Assembly: GCF_000243275.1 (NCBI RefSeq)
Contig: NZ_CM001437.1
Location: forward strand, 2,797,812 to 2,861,811
Direction: 5' to 3'
Origin: Myroides odoratus DSM 2801
GTDB taxonomy: Bacteria; Bacteroidota; Bacteroidia; Flavobacteriales; Flavobacteriaceae
Length of the DNA: 64,000 nucleotides
In this document: positions 61,025 to 64,000 of the stretch, in pieces
Position numbering within the stretch: position 1 is the first letter of the stretch
Layout: the number at the start of each line of letters is the position of its first letter
Made by a program: the position numbers and the translations under genes
The notes under the pieces: model-generated
Seen by the model: only the letters and a program-made list of their open reading frames with translations
What the model was told of the DNA's origin: nothing
Databases searched by the model: none

Positions 61025-61513
61025 TTAAAGCAAATATTCAAAATAACTCTTATTTCCCTCTTCTTTGACAAAAGTGAAATTCATGCGTTCCATCATGCGG
61101 ACTGATTTTTCATTGGCTGTTTGAGCAATCCCTACGATTCGTTGAATCTGAGGTTCTCTTTGTTTAATAAGCTCGATTAATCCCCAGGTTCCTTCTGTTC
61201 CATATCCTCCCTTCCAAAACGCTCGACCAATGGAAAAACCAATTTCTGCTGAGGTTGCATCAAGTAGGGTATAAACAGCAGTTCCCATGAATTGATTGGT
61301 TTCGGTGTGTACAAAGGCACAACGAAATTTTTTTCCGCTCAGATTTTCTTGTTCGACTTGTTCTAAGTAGGTATCAATTTCATCTCGCGTTTCAAAGGGA
61401 GGAGTTGTTCTATATTGCATGGCATCTTTATCAGAGTATACCTCAAATAAAGCCTCTTTATCTGCTGAGTTTAATAGGCGAAAAAATGTTCGCTCTAGTT
61501 CTAGTAGTATCAT
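61025..61513 (-). CDS. GNAT-family N-acetyltransferase
   Basis: A 162-residue acetyltransferase of the RimJ/RimL type. ERTFFRLLNSADKEALFEVYSD (about 7-28), IGFSIGRAFWKGGYGTEGTWGLIE (about 90-113) with the acetyl-CoA-binding loop, and RIVGIAQTANEKSVRMMERMNF (about 125-146) are conserved. The substrate may be a protein N-terminus or small molecule. Single minus-strand gene. Confidence 0.93.
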   Translation of the reverse strand: MILLELERTFFRLLNSADKEALFEVYSDKDAMQYRTTPPFETRDEIDTYLEQVEQENLSGKKFRCAFVHTETNQFMGTAVYTLLDATSAEIGFSIGRAFWKGGYGTEGTWGLIELIKQREPQIQRIVGIAQTANEKSVRMMERMNFTFVKEEGNKSYFEYLL

Positions 61514-61635
61514 TTGAATGGGTGTTTCCTACAAAGTTCGATATTTCTGAGTGAAATTATTCGTTTGTGTTGCTCTTTATTTTGACTAGTTGTACCAAGG
61601 ATATAATAGCACAAATGAAAGGAAACATAAAAAAA

Positions 61636-61669
61636 TGCCCTATACGAAATTTGGGGGGCGTATAGGGCA
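61636..61669 (-). terminator. orphan hairpin with T run on the minus strand
   Basis: TGCCCTATACG (61636-61646) pairs perfectly with CGTATAGGGCA (61659-61669) across a 12-nt loop. On the minus strand it is followed by seven Ts. No minus-strand gene lies to its right, so the transcript it would end is not identified. The rest of 61514-61873 is AT-rich and empty. Confidence 0.6.
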
Positions 61670-61873
61670 AAAGTAGTATGAAAAAAAGTTTCTAATAGAA
61701 ATACAACTATTGTGCCAAATTTTTATTTATAATAAAAAAAGAAAAGTAAAAGGATGATTATCACGTTAAAATTGTTGACTGGCGTTGGTATAAAAGAGGT
61801 CATTTTTTTGCGTAAATCGATGGATATTTTTATAAAATGAAGTACATTTAGAAAGAACAAAACCTAATAAAGC

Positions 61874-62437
61874 ATGACTATACAAGAAGTACAAGGCATT
61901 CGCAAACAATTTGAGTATTATCGTACGTTAGCCGACAAAACGATATTACTCCTTTCTCAAGAAGAATTGAATTGGCAATACAATGAAGAAAGTAATTCTA
62001 TTGCTATGTTGATGCGTCATATAACTGGAAATTTAGCTTCTCGTTTTACAAATTTTTTCACAGAAGATGGGGAAAAAGAATGGAGAGATCGCGATGGTGA
62101 ATTTGCAACAGGCGTTTATAATAGACATGAGTTAATCACGAATTGGGATAAAAGCTGGACCATTTTGTTTACCGTTTTAGATTCGATTACTGCAGAAAAT
62201 GTAGAAGCAGTGGTGAAAATTAGAAACCAAGACCATACCGTTGGAGAAGCGTTATATCGTCAACTGGCTCATTATCCTTATCATATTGGTCAAATTGTAT
62301 TTATTGGCAAACTCATCAAAAATGAAGCTTGGCAATCCTTGTCTATTCCCCGAAATAAATCCAAAGATTACAACCAAGAAAAATTTAATAATCCAAATGC
62401 TGACACGCATTTTACTGATGATTATTTAAAAAAATAG
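61874..62437 (+). CDS. DUF1572/DinB-like protein
   Basis: A 187-residue four-helix protein of the DinB/YfiT-like fold. The three family His are visible: MLMRHITGNLASRF (about 46-59), then HYPYHIGQIVFIGKLIK (about 136-152). These usually bind a metal. Members include thiol transferases and proteins of unknown role. It is a single gene upstream of the dipeptidyl peptidase gene. Confidence 0.88.
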   Translation: MTIQEVQGIRKQFEYYRTLADKTILLLSQEELNWQYNEESNSIAMLMRHITGNLASRFTNFFTEDGEKEWRDRDGEFATGVYNRHELITNWDKSWTILFTVLDSITAENVEAVVKIRNQDHTVGEALYRQLAHYPYHIGQIVFIGKLIKNEAWQSLSIPRNKSKDYNQEKFNNPNADTHFTDDYLKK

Positions 62438-62501
62438 AATAAAAAAAATAGAATTAGTTTTTTTGACGAAAGTAAAAGATGGAGGGTACGACCATATTTT
62501 A

Positions 62502-62509
62502 TATATTTG
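62502..62509 (+). promoter_or_regulatory. -7 element of the dipeptidyl peptidase III gene
   Basis: TATATTTG matches TAnnTTTG, 25 bp before the ATG at 62535. Confidence 0.55.
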
Positions 62510-62534
62510 TTGAAAGACGATTAAAGCATTAATT

Positions 62535-64000
62535 ATGAAATTAAACACAATGGCATGTATTGTATTGGCTTCGGCAATGGCATTATCATGTGGAAAAAAC
62601 AAAGAGAAAGAAGGAGAACAAACGGTGGGAGCAGTTGAAAATTTTGAATATAGTGTAGATCAATTTGCTGATATTGAAGTATTGAGATATCAAATTCCTG
62701 GTTGGGAAGATTTGACATTAAAAGAAAAAGAATTGGTGTACTATTTGAGTCAAGCAGGATATGCTGGACGCGATATTATTTGGGACCAAAACTACAAACA
62801 CAACTTAGCAATCCGTCAAGCACTAGAAAGCATTTATGTAAACTATGCGGGAGATAAAGAAACAGAAGACTGGAAAAACTTTGTAGTCTATGTAAAAAGA
62901 GTGTGGTTCTCTAATGGTATTCACCACCATTATTCTAATGATAAAATCAAGCCCGCTTTTACAGAAGCGTATTTCAATACATTGTTAGAAGCAACTAAAA
63001 CAAACTTAGATGCAGGTATTGTGGCTATTTTATTCAATGATGTTGACAATAAAAAAGTAAACTTAGACTTGGCTAAAGGCTTAGTAGAAGGATCAGCTGT
63101 TAACTTCTATGGAGATGGAATTACAGAAGCAGAAGTAGAAGCTTTTTACAATGCAATGAAAAGTCCAGATCCTTTACGTCCACTTTCAACAGGATTAAAC
63201 TCGAAAGTTGTAAAAGAAAACGGAAAACTAGTTGAAAAAGTTTGGAAAAGCGGTGGAATGTACGGTCAAGCGATTGACAAAATCATTTACTGGTTAGAAA
63301 AAGCAGTAACGGTTGCTGAAAACCAAAAACAAGCAGATGCATTAAAATTATTAATCAAATACTACCAAACAGGTGACTTAAAAACATGGGACGATTACAA
63401 CGTTGCATGGGTTGGAGCAACAGATGGAAATATTGATTATAACAATGGATTTATTGAAGTATACAACGATCCATTAGGACACAAAGCTTCGTATGAAAGT
63501 GTAGTGCAAATCAAAGACTTCGATATGTCTAAGAAAATGGAAGTTTTATCTAAAGAAGCACAATGGTTTGAGGATAATTCTCCATTAATGCCAGAACACA
63601 AAAAGAAAAATGTGACTGGAGTGACGTATAAAACGGTAATCGTAGCTTCAGAATCTGGAGATTCATCACCTTCTACGCCAATTGGAGTGAACTTGCCAAA
63701 CGCAGATTGGATTAGAGCAGAACACGGTTCTAAATCAATCTCTTTAGGAAATATCATCGACTCATACAACCACGCAGGTGGATCAGGTAAATTAAAAGAG
63801 TTTGCCCATGATGAGGAAGAAGTAAAACTAGAAGAACAATACGGAGAGTTAGCTGATAAATTACATACGGCTTTACACGAAGTAATCGGACATGCTTCAG
63901 GGCAAATTAACCCAGGTATTGGTCAACCAAAAGAAACACTAAAAAGTTATGCTTCTACTTTAGAAGAAGGACGTGCTGACTTAGTAGGGTTATTCTATTT
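62535..64000 (+). CDS. dipeptidyl peptidase III lipoprotein (M49), 3' end outside window
   Basis: The frame is open from the ATG at 62535 to the window edge (488 codons seen). A lipoprotein signal (lipobox MALSC, Cys at residue 19) precedes the peptidase. The zinc motif HEVIGH (HExxGH, unique to family M49) is at about 449-454, followed by EEGRADLVGLF (about 478-488) with the third zinc ligand. It removes dipeptides from peptide N-termini. Animal DPP III is cytosolic; the lipoprotein form here is expected to act in the periplasm or at the outer membrane. Confidence 0.95.
   Translation, partial: MKLNTMACIVLASAMALSCGKNKEKEGEQTVGAVENFEYSVDQFADIEVLRYQIPGWEDLTLKEKELVYYLSQAGYAGRDIIWDQNYKHNLAIRQALESIYVNYAGDKETEDWKNFVVYVKRVWFSNGIHHHYSNDKIKPAFTEAYFNTLLEATKTNLDAGIVAILFNDVDNKKVNLDLAKGLVEGSAVNFYGDGITEAEVEAFYNAMKSPDPLRPLSTGLNSKVVKENGKLVEKVWKSGGMYGQAIDKIIYWLEKAVTVAENQKQADALKLLIKYYQTGDLKTWDDYNVAWVGATDGNIDYNNGFIEVYNDPLGHKASYESVVQIKDFDMSKKMEVLSKEAQWFEDNSPLMPEHKKKNVTGVTYKTVIVASESGDSSPSTPIGVNLPNADWIRAEHGSKSISLGNIIDSYNHAGGSGKLKEFAHDEEEVKLEEQYGELADKLHTALHEVIGHASGQINPGIGQPKETLKSYASTLEEGRADLVGLFY

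Noticed and set aside
60665..61028. Overlapping plus-strand frames with VFDEYISP-type text
   Set aside because: Translations of intergenic repeat units; the same text occurs at 2598-2800 in other frames.

Overview
The window is AT-rich bacterial chromosome from the Bacteroidota, family Flavobacteriaceae. The evidence is: TAnnTTTG -7 promoter boxes, a TonB-dependent receptor with a carboxypeptidase-regulatory N-terminal domain, the gliding lipoprotein GldI, a DUF4295 gene after rpmB-rpmG, fused CcoNO, and the parA-parB-DUF5683-dapB-lepB-WbqC gene order. A nitrite-reducing Myroides-like organism would fit, but the genus is inference. I saw no rRNA, tRNA, CRISPR array or insertion sequence.

Layout. 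1-2.5 kb: debris of Rhs-type polymorphic toxin tips, each followed by a possible immunity gene. 2.6-4.9 kb: intergenic repeats around fumC. 5-10 kb: an organic-phosphate locus (TonB receptor, metallophosphoesterase, beta-propeller phytase). 10-16.8 kb: a dienoyl-CoA-reductase-like SDR, then parAB, dapB and lepB. 16.9-19.5 kb (minus strand): a cyclophilin-FKBP fusion lipoprotein, gldI and nrnA. 19.6-29.2 kb: a Crp/Fnr regulator divergent from the cbb3 oxidase cluster ccoI-ccoS-ccoNO-ccoQ-ccoP-ccoG-ccoH-SafE-like. 30.9 kb: di-haem cytochrome c peroxidase. 32-37.7 kb: housekeeping genes (exonuclease, cinA, rpmB, rpmG, ftsY, DUF721). 37.8-46.5 kb: nitrogen-oxide respiration and detoxification (Rrf2/NsrR-like regulator, quinol NO reductase, RIC repair protein, CopD-like protein, and a minus-strand operon of nirK-cytochrome c, a SUMF1-fold protein and SCO). 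46.9-57 kb: ECF sigma factor, glycosyltransferase, murB, recF, a TPR protein, ribH, mutL, two rhomboids and an endonuclease/phosphatase-family protein. 57-64 kb: two MFS transporters, an AraC regulator, GNAT, a DinB/DUF1572 protein, heavy repeat blocks, and a truncated dipeptidyl peptidase III.

The most informative signal is regulatory. A 12-bp palindrome (TGATATTTATCA or close variants) lies before ccoI, ccoS-ccoNO, the peroxidase and nirK. In all four cases its centre is exactly 33 bp upstream of the centre of a TAnnTTTG-like -7 element, two of which are degenerate. A second operator, ATAAARGAY-N6-GTCTTCTAT, precedes the Rrf2 gene, norB and nirK. The nirK promoter carries both sites, 2 bp apart. 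I infer that the Fnr-like protein switches on micro-oxic respiration and nitrite reduction, and that the NO-sensing Rrf2 protein restrains nirK, norB-ric and itself until NO appears.

The window also holds at least two families of intergenic repeats. One is a REP-like hairpin element in three copies; the other is a CTCACC-rich block in two main copies. Neither matches a gene.
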